Shown one piece after another: positions 16,078 to 25,339 of a DNA stretch of 64,000 bases. How positions within the stretch are numbered: the stretch's first letter is position 1; each line of letters starts with the position of its first letter. The translations under genes and the position numbers were made by a program. The DNA is from NCEH01 sp043195095. Its GTDB lineage: Bacteria; Pseudomonadota; Alphaproteobacteria; Rhizobiales; Xanthobacteraceae. The DNA is taken from the NCBI RefSeq assembly GCF_043195095.1, contig NZ_JBAFWN010000010.1; one strand, 5' to 3'. The notes under the pieces are model-generated. The model was not told the origin of the DNA and searched no databases. It worked only from the letters and a program-made list of their open reading frames with translations.

Positions 16078-17238
16078 ATGACTGCTGCCGATTGGACGCC
16101 GGTATTCGTCCTGCCGAATATTCCGTTGGAAGCTGCCATCGGCTGTGAGATCGCGGCGCTCGCGCCCGTCAAAGACCCTCGCGTTGCGGCCCTCAAACGG
16201 GCGCATCCCTCGTTCAGACGCTTCCTCAACCGCTTCGCGGACAATTTCGGAGAGAAGTTCGAGCCCTCGGTCCTGATCCTCGGCTCGGCCGCGCCGCCGA
16301 TTTTTCGCGATGTGACGGCGCTGGCAAGTTTTCGAGACCTTATCGCGCTCGCGGCGGTCACCCATGGCCGGGCGCTGGAACTCCGATATCCGCGCGGGCA
16401 TCGCGTGCTGTTCGGCGAGGCCTTCGCCATCTACCCCTGGATGCTCGACCGACACTATGAAGACGTGATCGGCAGCACGCCGGCGATCCTCGGCACGCAT
16501 GAGCTCTCTCGCTTCAAGGGTCAATCGTCGCCGGCCCTGTTCCGCACATCACTCGGCGAAAGAGACATCGACCAGCCGCTCCTGTCCGCGCTCATGGCCC
16601 GCTGGCGTCGACGCTACGAGGCCACGGAGCCAGCCTGGGAGGACGTCGCGCTGATGCGGTCGCTCAACATGGCCTACCAAGCCTCGCTCTTGCCGGCCGG
16701 CACCGATACGACGTTCTACGACGTTGGACGGGTCGTCTCCCTTTGGGTCAGCGCTTTCGAGATTCTCGTGCATCCTGGCGGAAGCGGCCAGGCGAACCGC
16801 GACAAGGTGTTCGAGATGATCGAGCGGACGCCCTGGGCAGAGTCGGAAAGCAGCCAGCTCGTCCACGACACAGGCGGCAAGACCAAGGTGAAGCGGACAT
16901 TGGCGTCCTGGCTCTATCAAGTGCTCTACGAGTGCCGAAACGATTTCCTTCACGGCAATCCCGTGGAGCGCAGCAGTCTTTTTCTCCCCACGCCCCAGCG
17001 GACGATCTTTGAATATGCCGCGCCGCTCTACCGTATCGCGTTGACGGCGTTTCTTCCGCTCACACACGGGGTCCCGATGCCGTCATCCGAAGATGCCCGC
17101 GCATTCGGCGCCTATATCGCCGATCGCATGGACTTCATGGGACCGCAGAAATCGGCGGAGGAAGCCCTCCTGACCGCGACGCGCCCGCCAGCGAGTAGCG
17201 GCGCACGCCGCACCCGCGTCACTCGTCCCGCGCCCTAG
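16078..17238 (+). CDS. HEPN-motif protein of unknown function
   Basis: I do not recognise a named family for this 386-residue protein. Near residue 287 it contains ECRNDFLHGNP, in which R287 and H292 form an Rx4H motif typical of HEPN ribonucleases (compare the RNxxxHG form). It follows helices with VSLWVSAFEILVHPGG. The last 25 residues are Arg/Pro-rich and disordered. It is divergent from the AbiV-like gene and convergent, with a 4-bp overlap, with the gene at 17235. The context and motif suggest a defence RNase; this is inference. Confidence 0.6.
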   Translation: MTAADWTPVFVLPNIPLEAAIGCEIAALAPVKDPRVAALKRAHPSFRRFLNRFADNFGEKFEPSVLILGSAAPPIFRDVTALASFRDLIALAAVTHGRALELRYPRGHRVLFGEAFAIYPWMLDRHYEDVIGSTPAILGTHELSRFKGQSSPALFRTSLGERDIDQPLLSALMARWRRRYEATEPAWEDVALMRSLNMAYQASLLPAGTDTTFYDVGRVVSLWVSAFEILVHPGGSGQANRDKVFEMIERTPWAESESSQLVHDTGGKTKVKRTLASWLYQVLYECRNDFLHGNPVERSSLFLPTPQRTIFEYAAPLYRIALTAFLPLTHGVPMPSSEDARAFGAYIADRMDFMGPQKSAEEALLTATRPPASSGARRTRVTRPAP

Positions 17239-17921
17239 TCGTCGGCGCCCGCGTCCGGCTCCGCGATCAACTCTTCCGCCAGCTCCGAAAGCCACGGGGA
17301 GACATCCTCGATCTCCACTCCGCCTGAGTGGACCGCGTAATAGTCGCCGACCGTCCGGAACGCCTCGCCAAAGCGATCCGCGAACATCTTCTGCAGCTTG
17401 TCGTTCCGGCTCAGCACGCTCGACAGGGCGCGACCGCCGCGTAGGAATCTGAGCGCATGTTCGGTGCCGAGCAGATAGAGATATTTTCGCTTTGCTGTCG
17501 GATGCTCGGCGAGCAGCAGGTAATCCTTGAACACTGAATTCTGACGGATCGACTCCGCACCGCCCCGCCACCTTATGAATTTGAATTCGGCGACCCGCAG
17601 GTTGGTCTCCAGGTCGAAATCGCGCCCGGTATTCCCGGCGCCGAGCGACACATATTCGACCCGCTCGTCCGGTTCGAGGATGTGCGGAAGGCAGAGCAGG
17701 ATGCCGAGCGCATGGATGGTCACATTGATCTGCCCAGCCAGGCGCTTCATCTCGGCGGCCGCAGCCAGCGCCTCCCGACCCACGCCAGCGCCCTCGAGAA
17801 AGTTTGCGCAGTCCTCCGCCGCCACGCCGCGCACCGCGGCCTCGATCCGCGCAAGCGTCTGCGTCAGGTCGGGGCCCGTGAACCGTAAGAGCAGGTCCCG
17901 AATATCAGCAGGATTCGTCAT
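17235..17921 (-). CDS. hypothetical protein with PD-(D/E)xK-like motif
   Basis: The 228-residue protein is not of a family I can name. Residues 101-115 (DFDLETNLRVAEFKF) match the core of PD-(D/E)xK nucleases: an acidic residue (D103), then a strand ending in E112-F-K114. Long helices surround it. It overlaps the stop of the larger gene upstream by 4 bp (ATGA), so the two are translated together. A nuclease or a catalytically reduced relative is plausible but unproven. Confidence 0.5.
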   Translation of the reverse strand: MTNPADIRDLLLRFTGPDLTQTLARIEAAVRGVAAEDCANFLEGAGVGREALAAAAEMKRLAGQINVTIHALGILLCLPHILEPDERVEYVSLGAGNTGRDFDLETNLRVAEFKFIRWRGGAESIRQNSVFKDYLLLAEHPTAKRKYLYLLGTEHALRFLRGGRALSSVLSRNDKLQKMFADRFGEAFRTVGDYYAVHSGGVEIEDVSPWLSELAEELIAEPDAGADD

Positions 17922-19504
17922 GCGCCCGCCTGGCCGGCGAAACCAAGCCGATCGATCTGATTGTAGTTGATCACCGCGGGGTCGGCGCCGATCACCGGAA
18001 ATCGGCTGACCACGTAATGCACGACCTTGTCCATTCCCAGTGCCTGTTTCAGAAGATGCTCGCGGCCGCGCTCCTTTTTCAGGGCGCGCGCATAATAATT
18101 CGTCAGGGATCTGTTATATCGGACGAACAGCGCGCGCTCCGCCTCAATCTTCGACAGATCAACCCAGTTATTCTTGCACTGGATGTTGAAGATGACGCCG
18201 CCGCGCGTGGCGACGACATCGAATTCCTTCCGATTGATCCGCTTGATGTCCGTCACGGCGAAGCCCATGCCGTCGAGGTCGCGCTTCACCATGTCCTCGA
18301 AAATGAAGCCGGCATGGATCTGGAAGCGCCGGCGGCTGCCGAGGTGGACATTCTTGAACGCGTAGAGGAAGCGCGACAGAAGATTGACGTTCGAGACGAC
18401 CCTGTCCCCAAGGTCCAGGAACGGCTGATAGGCATTGGTGTTCGTCGCATAGTCCGAGGGCTTGTTGACGAGGAGCGTCTCAAGCTCCGCGGGATCGAGC
18501 GCGGATTGCGCGCGCAGCATCGAGCGGAACTTCTCCTTTCCGATCTCGACGTAATAGTCGTCGCGGCAATGGCGTGCGAAGGCGACCACCAGCAGGCCCA
18601 TGGCGGAAAAATCGGAGTCCTTCAGGCCGAAGGTCTCGTAGGTCGCCCCGATCAGCTTCACGCCATTGCGCAGTTCGGCGGCCGAAAAGATCTTCGTTCG
18701 ATCCAGCGGCTCCATGGCGGGCATCATGAACTGGTCGCCGCGCAGCTCGGCCATCACATGGATCGATGCGCGCTCCGGTTCGAGGAAATAGTCGTCCAAG
18801 GTCTCGAAGCCGTGGCTCGCCATCGCGCCGATGTGGTCGACCTCCAGACTGAAATCCGGCAACGCCTCGAGTAGCGCCAACTTTTGATGGAAGCCGGTGA
18901 TGGCGATGCAGCTATGCTCGACCTGCGGCATGAAAACGGTCAGCGCATCGTAAGGCTGGAGAACGACCGAGCCCGAGCAGGCATAGGGCATGGTGTAGAG
19001 CAGCGAGACGAAGTGCCGTCGCCGCGATTGAAAATAGTCGACTGCGCCGCCGATCGTGTCGAGCGTGATGCTTGCACTGCGGGCGTTGAGGCCGTGTTGA
19101 GCAAAGGCTGCGCCCATGGCGCCCGCGTAGAGCATGACCCGTATGAAGCGAGAAATGACCGGCGGCTCGAGATGTCCCGCGAGCGCCTGACGCACAGCTA
19201 GCCATGTCGGGCCCGGGTTTGAAACAAACGCATCGTCCAGCCGGATCGCGCACAACCAAGCCCGGAGCCGATCGTCGGCGATCCCGAATTTCGGGAGATT
19301 GATGAATTCCTCCACGGCTCGGATCGTCTCGTGCCATGCGGCTATCGCATCATCGCGCCGATAGGGGGCGAGAACCGAAAGCACGCCGTTGCCGTGTGCA
19401 GCCAACTGGCTTTCGACTAGTGCCCTCGCTTCAGGTCCAGATATCGTCCGCATGGCACCCCGCGCCTTCTTCCCGCTTGGTCGCGGATTGTCCGCAACCG
19501 CCAT
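17918..19504 (-). CDS. large protein with C-terminal Mrr/PD-(D/E)xK-like domain
   Basis: The protein is 528 residues from the chosen ATG. The first 400 residues are unrecognised, mostly helical, with a hydrophobic stretch near SRFIRVMLYAGAMGAAF. The C-terminal part has FEDMVKRDLDGMGF, KEFDVVAT and VIFNIQCKNN, with D429 and Q442-x-K444 forming the D-(E/Q)xK core of restriction-endonuclease-like folds. The ATG at 19504 was preferred over a TTG at 19528 that lies inside a palindrome; an ATG at 19453 is also possible. It overlaps the smaller downstream gene by 4 bp, and the pair forms a two-gene operon divergent from 19555. A two-component nuclease defence system is inferred. Confidence 0.6.
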   Translation of the reverse strand: MAVADNPRPSGKKARGAMRTISGPEARALVESQLAAHGNGVLSVLAPYRRDDAIAAWHETIRAVEEFINLPKFGIADDRLRAWLCAIRLDDAFVSNPGPTWLAVRQALAGHLEPPVISRFIRVMLYAGAMGAAFAQHGLNARSASITLDTIGGAVDYFQSRRRHFVSLLYTMPYACSGSVVLQPYDALTVFMPQVEHSCIAITGFHQKLALLEALPDFSLEVDHIGAMASHGFETLDDYFLEPERASIHVMAELRGDQFMMPAMEPLDRTKIFSAAELRNGVKLIGATYETFGLKDSDFSAMGLLVVAFARHCRDDYYVEIGKEKFRSMLRAQSALDPAELETLLVNKPSDYATNTNAYQPFLDLGDRVVSNVNLLSRFLYAFKNVHLGSRRRFQIHAGFIFEDMVKRDLDGMGFAVTDIKRINRKEFDVVATRGGVIFNIQCKNNWVDLSKIEAERALFVRYNRSLTNYYARALKKERGREHLLKQALGMDKVVHYVVSRFPVIGADPAVINYNQIDRLGFAGQAGA

Positions 19505-19519
19505 TGACAGGCACTTATA

Positions 19520-19539
19520 ACCGGGCAAATATGCCCGGT
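19520..19539. promoter_or_regulatory. perfect palindrome between divergent genes
   Basis: ACCGGGCAAATATGCCCGGT is an 8-4-8 perfect palindrome in the 50 bp between the divergent genes at 17918-19504 and 19555. It lies directly before the AAAGGAGG ribosome site of the plus-strand gene. A shared operator is likely; the cognate regulator is not apparent. Confidence 0.6.
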
Positions 19540-19554
19540 AAAGGAGGCCTTGTC

Positions 19555-20109
19555 ATGTTTGCCTATAGCCCCGAGAAATTTGCGTCGCTCTATGCGTCCG
19601 AACTTGGTCAGCGCATCTGGGCCTTTGTCACCCTGCCTGAAAACGTCGCCCGGCTGGAGACCGCGTCTCAACTCAGCAAGCCAGCCGTGGAGGGCATGGA
19701 GGAACAGCTCCTCGCTGAATTCCGCGAGGACATCCTGGCCGATCGCGTCAAGCAGATGGTCGGCCACATGGTGCGCCAGATTCTTGAGCAGCAGGGCTGG
19801 GTCCTCGACCAGGCCGACGTGAAGGTACAGTCCGTGCCGTTCAGCAAGGCGGCGCGGTATCGTCGGCCGGATTGGGTCACGTTTCACGCGTTCCGCAGCA
19901 CCAGCGACCCGCGCGATGTGGCGATAACCGATCGCAGGCAGAATGCGCCGCTACCTACCGACACGCGCTGGACCTATTACGCGACCTTCGCCAGCCCACT
20001 CAAAGCGGCCGTGGCCTTCAACATCCGCGACATTCGGCAACTGCGCCAGCAGGTCCATTCTCACGGCTATCAGCGCGTGCGGATCGAACGCATGCTCCGC
20101 CGCGCCTGA
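19555..20109 (+). CDS. hypothetical protein (184 aa)
   Basis: Unrecognised. The start ATG follows a strong ribosome site (AAAGGAGG at 19540-19547). The sequence is soluble and mixed helix/strand, beginning MFAYSPEKFASLYASELGQ and ending in a basic segment (YQRVRIERMLRRA). A DNA- or RNA-binding role would fit the basic end but is speculation. It is the first of three closely spaced plus-strand genes (19555, 20138, 20483) that probably form one operon in the defence island. Confidence 0.5.
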   Translation: MFAYSPEKFASLYASELGQRIWAFVTLPENVARLETASQLSKPAVEGMEEQLLAEFREDILADRVKQMVGHMVRQILEQQGWVLDQADVKVQSVPFSKAARYRRPDWVTFHAFRSTSDPRDVAITDRRQNAPLPTDTRWTYYATFASPLKAAVAFNIRDIRQLRQQVHSHGYQRVRIERMLRRA

Positions 20110-20137
20110 GCGGCGAAGCACCACAAGGGGAGGATAT

Positions 20138-20479
20138 ATGGCGATCACGGCCAAGGACGTCGAAGAACTGCACACCTACGCCACAGGCGTAATGGGGCGT
20201 GCCGATCATCACGCCGGCAAGGTGAAGGGTATCGCCCTGGCGCTGCTCGGCGGCATCATCTGGCGCGGCGAACCCGATTCCATCCGGATCCGCCGCTTCG
20301 CCGGCAGTCCCGCCAACATGCTGTGGGTGAACATCGCGGGTAAGACATACGTCTTCGCCTACAACCATGAGACCGAGAAGATCGAAATCCGAGACCGCAC
20401 CCAGACCGGCGCGGTGCTGCACGCGTTCGACGACACCAACACGCCCGCCGATATCGAAGCGGCCTTTCGGGCCTTGTGA
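20138..20479 (+). CDS. hypothetical protein (113 aa)
   Basis: Unrecognised small protein with GGGGAGG just before its ATG. The second half is beta-rich (NMLWVNIAGKTYVFAYNH, then KIEIRD) and the first half helical with KGIALALLGGIIW. It lies 28 bp after the preceding gene and 3 bp before the next one, so the three are likely cotranscribed. Confidence 0.55.
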   Translation: MAITAKDVEELHTYATGVMGRADHHAGKVKGIALALLGGIIWRGEPDSIRIRRFAGSPANMLWVNIAGKTYVFAYNHETEKIEIRDRTQTGAVLHAFDDTNTPADIEAAFRAL

Positions 20480-20482
20480 ACG

Positions 20483-20983
20483 ATGCTTGTTGCGCGCGCC
20501 CAGCTCAACTTCATCCGCGACCTTGTCGCCCGCTTCGAGCGCGACGACAGCATGATGCGGCCAGTCGCCGACTATCAATCCCAATATGTGGCGATCATCG
20601 CCCTCCTCCGCTCCGTTGGTCATGTGTTCGAGAAGGTGGACTGCGCCGACACCGACCGGCGTGCCTGGAGTAAGGCGCAGTGGCCAACCTGGAAGCGGGA
20701 TCCGATCTTCGGCGACTTCATCGAGCCGACGCGCAACGCCCTCTTGAAGGAATTCCAGGGTGGGCTGCAACTGCGCAGCGAGGCCTTCGGTCCGATTGCG
20801 GTGGTCGCCGACCCGTCGGTGCCGGGTGGCGTGTCTCACGTCGCTGGTTTCGATGCGCGCGAGGTTCGCGACCGCATGGGCAGACCTGTCCTGCCAAAGC
20901 TTCACGCCGCGATGGCCTTTTGGGATCGCTGCCTGAAGGAGGCCGAGGCCGCCTTCGGTGAAACCTCTGCGCCCTTGCACTAG
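20483..20983 (+). CDS. hypothetical protein (166 aa)
   Basis: Unrecognised. Begins MLVARAQLNFIRDLVARFE and is helical in the first half. A DPSVPGGVSHVAGFDAREV segment follows, then a C-terminal amphipathic helix. No signal peptide or membrane segment. It is the third gene of the small operon and lies 50 bp before the Fic gene, which could be part of the same transcript. Confidence 0.5.
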   Translation: MLVARAQLNFIRDLVARFERDDSMMRPVADYQSQYVAIIALLRSVGHVFEKVDCADTDRRAWSKAQWPTWKRDPIFGDFIEPTRNALLKEFQGGLQLRSEAFGPIAVVADPSVPGGVSHVAGFDAREVRDRMGRPVLPKLHAAMAFWDRCLKEAEAAFGETSAPLH

Positions 20984-21034
20984 ACAGCGCTGCACCGTCA
21001 AAAACGCAGGCGCCGCGCGCGCTGGAGAGATCGA

Positions 21035-21724
21035 ATGACTGCACCACCGCCGCTTTGGCAGGCTCACAACGCGCCCGCCTATGATTCCACGATGACGACC
21101 CGATGCACGGCGCTGTTGGCGGAAATTGGAGCCGATCCCAAACGCCGACAGGCCATCTTCTCCGATCCGCGCGATCTTCATCGCGAGCTGTTCGCGTCTT
21201 TCGCACCACCGGACCACGGCGAATATGCCGGCGCCTATCGCGGCACCGCTGGAACCTCGCTGGCCAATCGGAGGATTTCCGCCGACAGCCAAATGGAGCC
21301 TGGAAACCACTATGAATTCTGCCTGCCGGGCGAGGTGCCCGCCCGCATGAATCAGCTTCTGCAACAAACCCGCGAACTGATTGGCGATGAGAGCACTGAC
21401 GACTTCGGCAAGCTGATAGCGTTGAGCTACACGTTCTGCTGGTTCGGGAAGATCCACCCGTTCCTTGACGGCAATGGGCATGTGCAGCGCGCCATCTTCG
21501 CGGCGATGGCAACCGAATTCGGCTACCCGCTCTCTGCACGCTTCGCCATTCATCCGCGGCCCTATGACCGGTTGCTGGCGAGCGCCCTGGAAATTTTTAC
21601 ACGAGCGCCCGTTGGCGAGGAGAATGGCGAACTGGGCTTGGTGGCCGAATATCTCGCCTTTTTTCTCGACGGTCCGTTCAACGCACCGCGCAAGCATGTC
21701 GGGACGGTGTCGCCTTACGCATAG
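21035..21724 (+). CDS. Fic domain protein (AMPylase-like)
   Basis: The 229-residue protein has the Fic active-site loop HPFLDGNGHVQR at residues about 146-157, preceded by SYTFCWFGKI. Fic proteins transfer AMP or other nucleotides to target proteins, and stand-alone forms often act as toxins. The consensus is HxFx(D/E)GNGRxxR; here the first Arg is His, which may alter nucleotide handling, while the catalytic His and the final Arg are kept. I did not find a clear inhibitory (S/T)xxxE(G/N) helix. The gene upstream could be an antitoxin but shows no known motif. Confidence 0.8.
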   Translation: MTAPPPLWQAHNAPAYDSTMTTRCTALLAEIGADPKRRQAIFSDPRDLHRELFASFAPPDHGEYAGAYRGTAGTSLANRRISADSQMEPGNHYEFCLPGEVPARMNQLLQQTRELIGDESTDDFGKLIALSYTFCWFGKIHPFLDGNGHVQRAIFAAMATEFGYPLSARFAIHPRPYDRLLASALEIFTRAPVGEENGELGLVAEYLAFFLDGPFNAPRKHVGTVSPYA

Positions 21725-21908
21725 ACGAAGCCTCCGGACTGGTCCTTGAGGGGAAAGCCTTGTATGGGGATTTCTCTGTCAAGGGCCTTACGAGGCTCGA
21801 TGGAGGGTGATGGGGCTAACCCTCACTCACCAGTTGCTGCCAGGCCAGGCTCCGACCTGGTCCCAAGAAAAGGTGGAATGCGGATGCTAGGAATGCTCAT
21901 CTGATTGG

Positions 21909-22454
21909 ATGCGGCTATTCCATTTCAGCGACCACGGCGCCATTGACGTCTTTGAGCCTCGCCCGGTTGCTGTTCCTTCCCAGCGACCGGGCGGCCGAGA
22001 ATGGCTGAATGGACCGCTCGTGTGGGCAATCGACCAGCTCCACCAGGCGATGTACCTCTTTCCGCGCGACTGCCCGCGCATATTGTTGTGGCAGACGTCG
22101 GCCACAACCGCCGAGGATCGAGACCTCTGGTGGGGCAGTGCCGAGAGCCGGATCATCGCCTACATCGAAGACGGGTGGCTGGAGCGCGTCCGAAGCGGAA
22201 GTCTCTACCGGTACGACCTGCCGCCGGCATCTTTTGAGAACCTTGAGGATGCAGGGATGTGGGTATCCCGTGTTCGAGTGGAACCCCTGGGCGTCGCGTT
22301 GATTGACGACCTCGTGGGCGAACTGGCGTCCTGTGATGTCGAGCTGCGGCCGATCCCTCGGCTCACGCCGCTTCGGGACATTTGGTCGAGTTCCATCCAC
22401 GCCAGCGGCATTAGGCTTCGGAACGCGAGAGAGTGGGTCTCAGATAAGGTCTAG
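21909..22454 (+). CDS. DUF6886 family protein
   Basis: The 181-residue protein opens with MRLFHFSDHGAIDVFEPRPV, the signature of a widespread uncharacterised family (DUF6886), and keeps VWAIDQLHQAMYLFPRDCPR. Molecular function is unknown. A 185-bp gap separates it from the Fic gene, so it may have its own promoter. It is the last gene before the IS110-family element. Confidence 0.7.
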   Translation: MRLFHFSDHGAIDVFEPRPVAVPSQRPGGREWLNGPLVWAIDQLHQAMYLFPRDCPRILLWQTSATTAEDRDLWWGSAESRIIAYIEDGWLERVRSGSLYRYDLPPASFENLEDAGMWVSRVRVEPLGVALIDDLVGELASCDVELRPIPRLTPLRDIWSSSIHASGIRLRNAREWVSDKV

Positions 22455-22758
22455 CTGCATCTAGAAGGACTGCCCGAAGGTCCGCTGAGGGGGACTTCAG
22501 ATTTTGATCCGAGGGGAGCTCGCCTTCGGGCGCGACGGATCGCACCGCAACCTTGTATTCGGTTAGGTCCGCCGGGGGACCTGGACCATGAAGCAGCCAT
22601 TCGCTTCGAGTGCGAGGCTCCGAGGCGGCGGGCACATTCTTCCCTCGGCGTATTGGCCACGGCGTTCCTCGTGTCACCGCCACCTCGGATCTTGATAGAC
22701 GGCGTCCGAGCTTCCGGTCGCCGTCAAACTCTGTCGTTCCTGCGGGCCAGCGCCTCCT
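22455..22758. other. intergenic stretch before the transposase
   Basis: About 300 bp with no convincing gene. It probably contains the 3' flank and end of the IS110-family element, but such elements lack clear terminal inverted repeats and I could not fix the boundary. Confidence 0.4.
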
Positions 22759-23916
22759 TCAAGCCGCGCGCAGAACCAGGCCGTCGGGCACGGCGCCGGT
22801 GGTCACCAGCCGCCAGAAGGCGATCAGCAGCTTGCGGGCCAGGGCGACGATCATCTTCTTGCGCCCGGTCGGCGCCGCCTCGGTTCGGAAGCGATACCAG
22901 GCAGCTAGGCCGCTGCCCTTCTGGAACATCAGGAATCGCCAGGCCAACTGGATCAGGCCACGGCGCACGCGGGCGTTGCCGGACTTGGCCAGACCCTTCT
23001 CTCGTCGCCGAGCCCCGCTCTCGTCGGGCGAGCCGGTCAGGCCGGCGTAGCGCGCGACCGCCCGGCGATCCCGCAGCGGCCGCGACAGGACCTCTTGGAC
23101 CAGCATGTCGGCGGTCTCCAGGCCGACGCCGACGACACGGGCCAACAGCACGACCATGGCGTTGGACCGCGACTTCGGCGCCTGCTGCAGGCGCGCCAGC
23201 CTATCGCGTTCGATGGCCTCGATTTGCTCGCGCACCACGGCCAGACGCGCCAGGTCGCGGCGGACCTCGTCCAGGGTATTGGGCGGCAGGGCTGCGCCCT
23301 CCGGCGTGACTAGGGTCTCCAACTGTTTGGCGGCCCGCCGCAGCGCCGGGTTAAAGCCTCGCACGCCGAGCCTGAGCAGACCGGACTTGACCCTGTTGAT
23401 GATCCGGGTCCGCTCGCCGACCAGGCTCTCGCGCTCGCGGCTGGGTCGCTTGGCGTCCTCCTCCTCGAGGCTGGGGACGGCGACCATGCTGCAATGGCCG
23501 CGCTCGCCGCGCAGCCAGCCGAAAAACACCCGCATGAGCATGGCGGAGTCCAGCCGGTCGGTCTTGGATCGGCGATGCTCTCGCGACACCGCCACGCTGG
23601 TGGGGTGGATGACGTAGGTCTCGAAGCCTCGGGCTTGTAGCCACCTCGCCAACCAGAATCCGTCGCGGCCGGCTTCATAGGCGACGATCATCCGGCCGAT
23701 CTGTCGCCCGGCAGCCTCGGCCTCGATCCGCCAGCGCGTCAGCAACTGCTCCAGCGCCGCCGGATCCGGGTCCAGCTTCTTCAGTGGCCGGCGCGCAACG
23801 CCGGGTAATGTGCCGGCGACGAGCCAGCTTGCGTTACTCAACTCGATCACTGCGACGACTGCGGACTCTTGGTCAAAGGCCACAAGCGAACGGCTCAGAT
23901 CATCAATCAGCTTCAT
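22759..23916 (-). mobile_element. IS110-family transposase
   Basis: The 385-residue protein is a complete IS110-type (DEDD) transposase. It has an N-terminal RuvC-like domain with VVAVIELSNASWLVA, YEAGRDGFWLARWL and SKTDRLDSAML. The C-terminal Transposase_20 part follows with VVGVGLETADMLVQEVLS, YAGLTGSPDESG and KSGNARVRRGLIQLAW. The first acidic residue is Glu in VIELS rather than Asp, as in related rhizobial members. The start is the ATG giving MKLIDDLSRSL. IS110 elements use a bridge RNA made from their non-coding ends; the flanks at 22455-22758 and 23917-24050 are the places to look. Confidence 0.9.
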
Positions 23917-24053
23917 CGGGGCGTCTCCGTCGGGTGGAAGATGCGACGATGCTCTCAGATCTTCAGCACCGGCCCCATAGCTTCTTCCCCCTGGTCGGCG
24001 CCGCGGTCGCCGACGCACCCCCTTCTGCGGAGAGATCCCCGCAACGCCCCTTT

Positions 24054-24135
24054 AGAGTGAGAGGACGGACCGGCTTCGCCGTGACGGGTTGAAGATTGGA
24101 GGAGAGGCCTCCGGCGCCCGTCATGGAGACTAGCC
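24054..24135 (+). repeat. duplicated leader sequence, copy 1
   Basis: From AGAGTGAGAGGACGG to the DUF932 start codon, this leader is similar over about 80 bp to the leader of the ParB-like gene at 25448-25529. Shared stretches include AGAGTGAGAG, TTCG.CGTGACG.GTTGA, GAGAGGC and CGGCGC.CGTC. It is probably a common untranslated regulatory element. Confidence 0.6.
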
Positions 24136-25332
24136 ATGACCCATGTGGAGATTCTGGACGCCGCTCGCGACCGCGCTGACGGCTACAAGGTGGATGCGAG
24201 CCGCGGCCAGCGGATCGGCCGGGTGTCGTCGGAATGGTTCTCGCGGCCAGCGGACGAGCGCTACCTGTCCCTGTCGGACCTCTATGCCGCCGTCCGTGGC
24301 CGGACCGAGCGGAGCCGCACCCGAACCGTCGAGAGCGCGGCGATCCGGGTAGACGCCAGCCGCGACGATGCAGAGCGCCTGGCCCTGATGCTGCCTGGGT
24401 CTGATGCGCCGATCGCGCCCACCCATTGGAGCTTCGGCCAGCTCGCCAGCCTGGTCGGCGCGCCGGCGGCCTATCTGCGCCAGCTTCCGGCGCCACTCGC
24501 CGGAATCAACCTGCAATACGGGCTGACTTCCCATCGCGCCGAGCAGGTGAAGACGCTGGAGATCGAAGATGGCCGCGTCGAGCTGCGCGCCGTCACCGGG
24601 CCCGACTACGGCCGCATCTTCGATCATGAGCTGGTCTCGGCCGTGCGGCGCATCGCTGGCAATGGCACGGGCGACACTCGCTGGAAGGTGCCGGGTGTCC
24701 TCGACTGGTCGACCGGCATCTACAACCCGCGTGTCGACATTACCCAGAACACCACGACGCTCTATGCCTCTGATCGGGACGTCTTCCTCTTCCTGGTCGA
24801 CGATCTGAATCCGATCGAGGCCGGCCGGCTGCCGGATGGCTCGCCCGACCTCTATTTTCGCGGCTTCTATTGCTGGAACTCCGAGGTGGGCGCGAAGACG
24901 CTCGGCATGGCGAGCTTCTATCTCCGGGCGGTCTGTCAGAACCGCAATCTCTGGGGCGTCGAGGATTTCGAGGAGATCACCATCCGCCACTCGAAATACG
25001 CCGCTTCCCGCTTCGCGCATGAGGCGGCGCCGGCGCTGACCCGCTTCGCCAATTCCTCGCCGCTCCCCTTCGTCAACGGCATCAAGGCGGCGCGGGAAAA
25101 GATCGTCGCCCGCTCCGACGAGGACCGCAGCGACTTCCTGCGCAAGCGTGGCTTCTCCAAGGCCGAGACGGCGAAGATCATCGGGACCGTCTTGGCCGAG
25201 GAAGGCCGCAAGCCCGAGAGCGTCTTCGACTTCGTGCAGGGCATCACCGCCGTCGCGCGCGACAAGACCCAGCAGGACGCGCGGCTCGACCTGGAGGCGC
25301 GGGCCAAGAAGCTGCTCGACCGGGCGGCCTGA
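24136..25332 (+). CDS. DUF932 (phage/plasmid-like) protein
   Basis: The 398-residue protein is a typical DUF932 member: FSRPADERYLSLSDLYAAV, HWSFGQLASLVGAPAAYLRQ, the TGPDYGRIFDHEL region and the GFYCWNSEVGAKTLGMASFY segment. DUF932 proteins are common on plasmids, phages and ICEs; their function is not settled. It is the first gene of the ICE backbone and is followed by a hairpin at 25340-25375. Its leader is shared with the ParB-like gene, which suggests joint regulation. Confidence 0.88.
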   Translation: MTHVEILDAARDRADGYKVDASRGQRIGRVSSEWFSRPADERYLSLSDLYAAVRGRTERSRTRTVESAAIRVDASRDDAERLALMLPGSDAPIAPTHWSFGQLASLVGAPAAYLRQLPAPLAGINLQYGLTSHRAEQVKTLEIEDGRVELRAVTGPDYGRIFDHELVSAVRRIAGNGTGDTRWKVPGVLDWSTGIYNPRVDITQNTTTLYASDRDVFLFLVDDLNPIEAGRLPDGSPDLYFRGFYCWNSEVGAKTLGMASFYLRAVCQNRNLWGVEDFEEITIRHSKYAASRFAHEAAPALTRFANSSPLPFVNGIKAAREKIVARSDEDRSDFLRKRGFSKAETAKIIGTVLAEEGRKPESVFDFVQGITAVARDKTQQDARLDLEARAKKLLDRAA

Positions 25333-25339
25333 GTCCCGG

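Noticed and set aside
20018..21697. 559-codon minus-strand frame across the small genes and Fic
   Set aside because: It lies opposite four plus-strand genes with good ribosome sites and a certain Fic motif; composition is typical of an antisense shadow.
22455..24050. Terminal repeats and target duplication of the IS110-family element
   Set aside because: No convincing inverted ends or direct repeats could be fixed by eye; the element's borders are left open.
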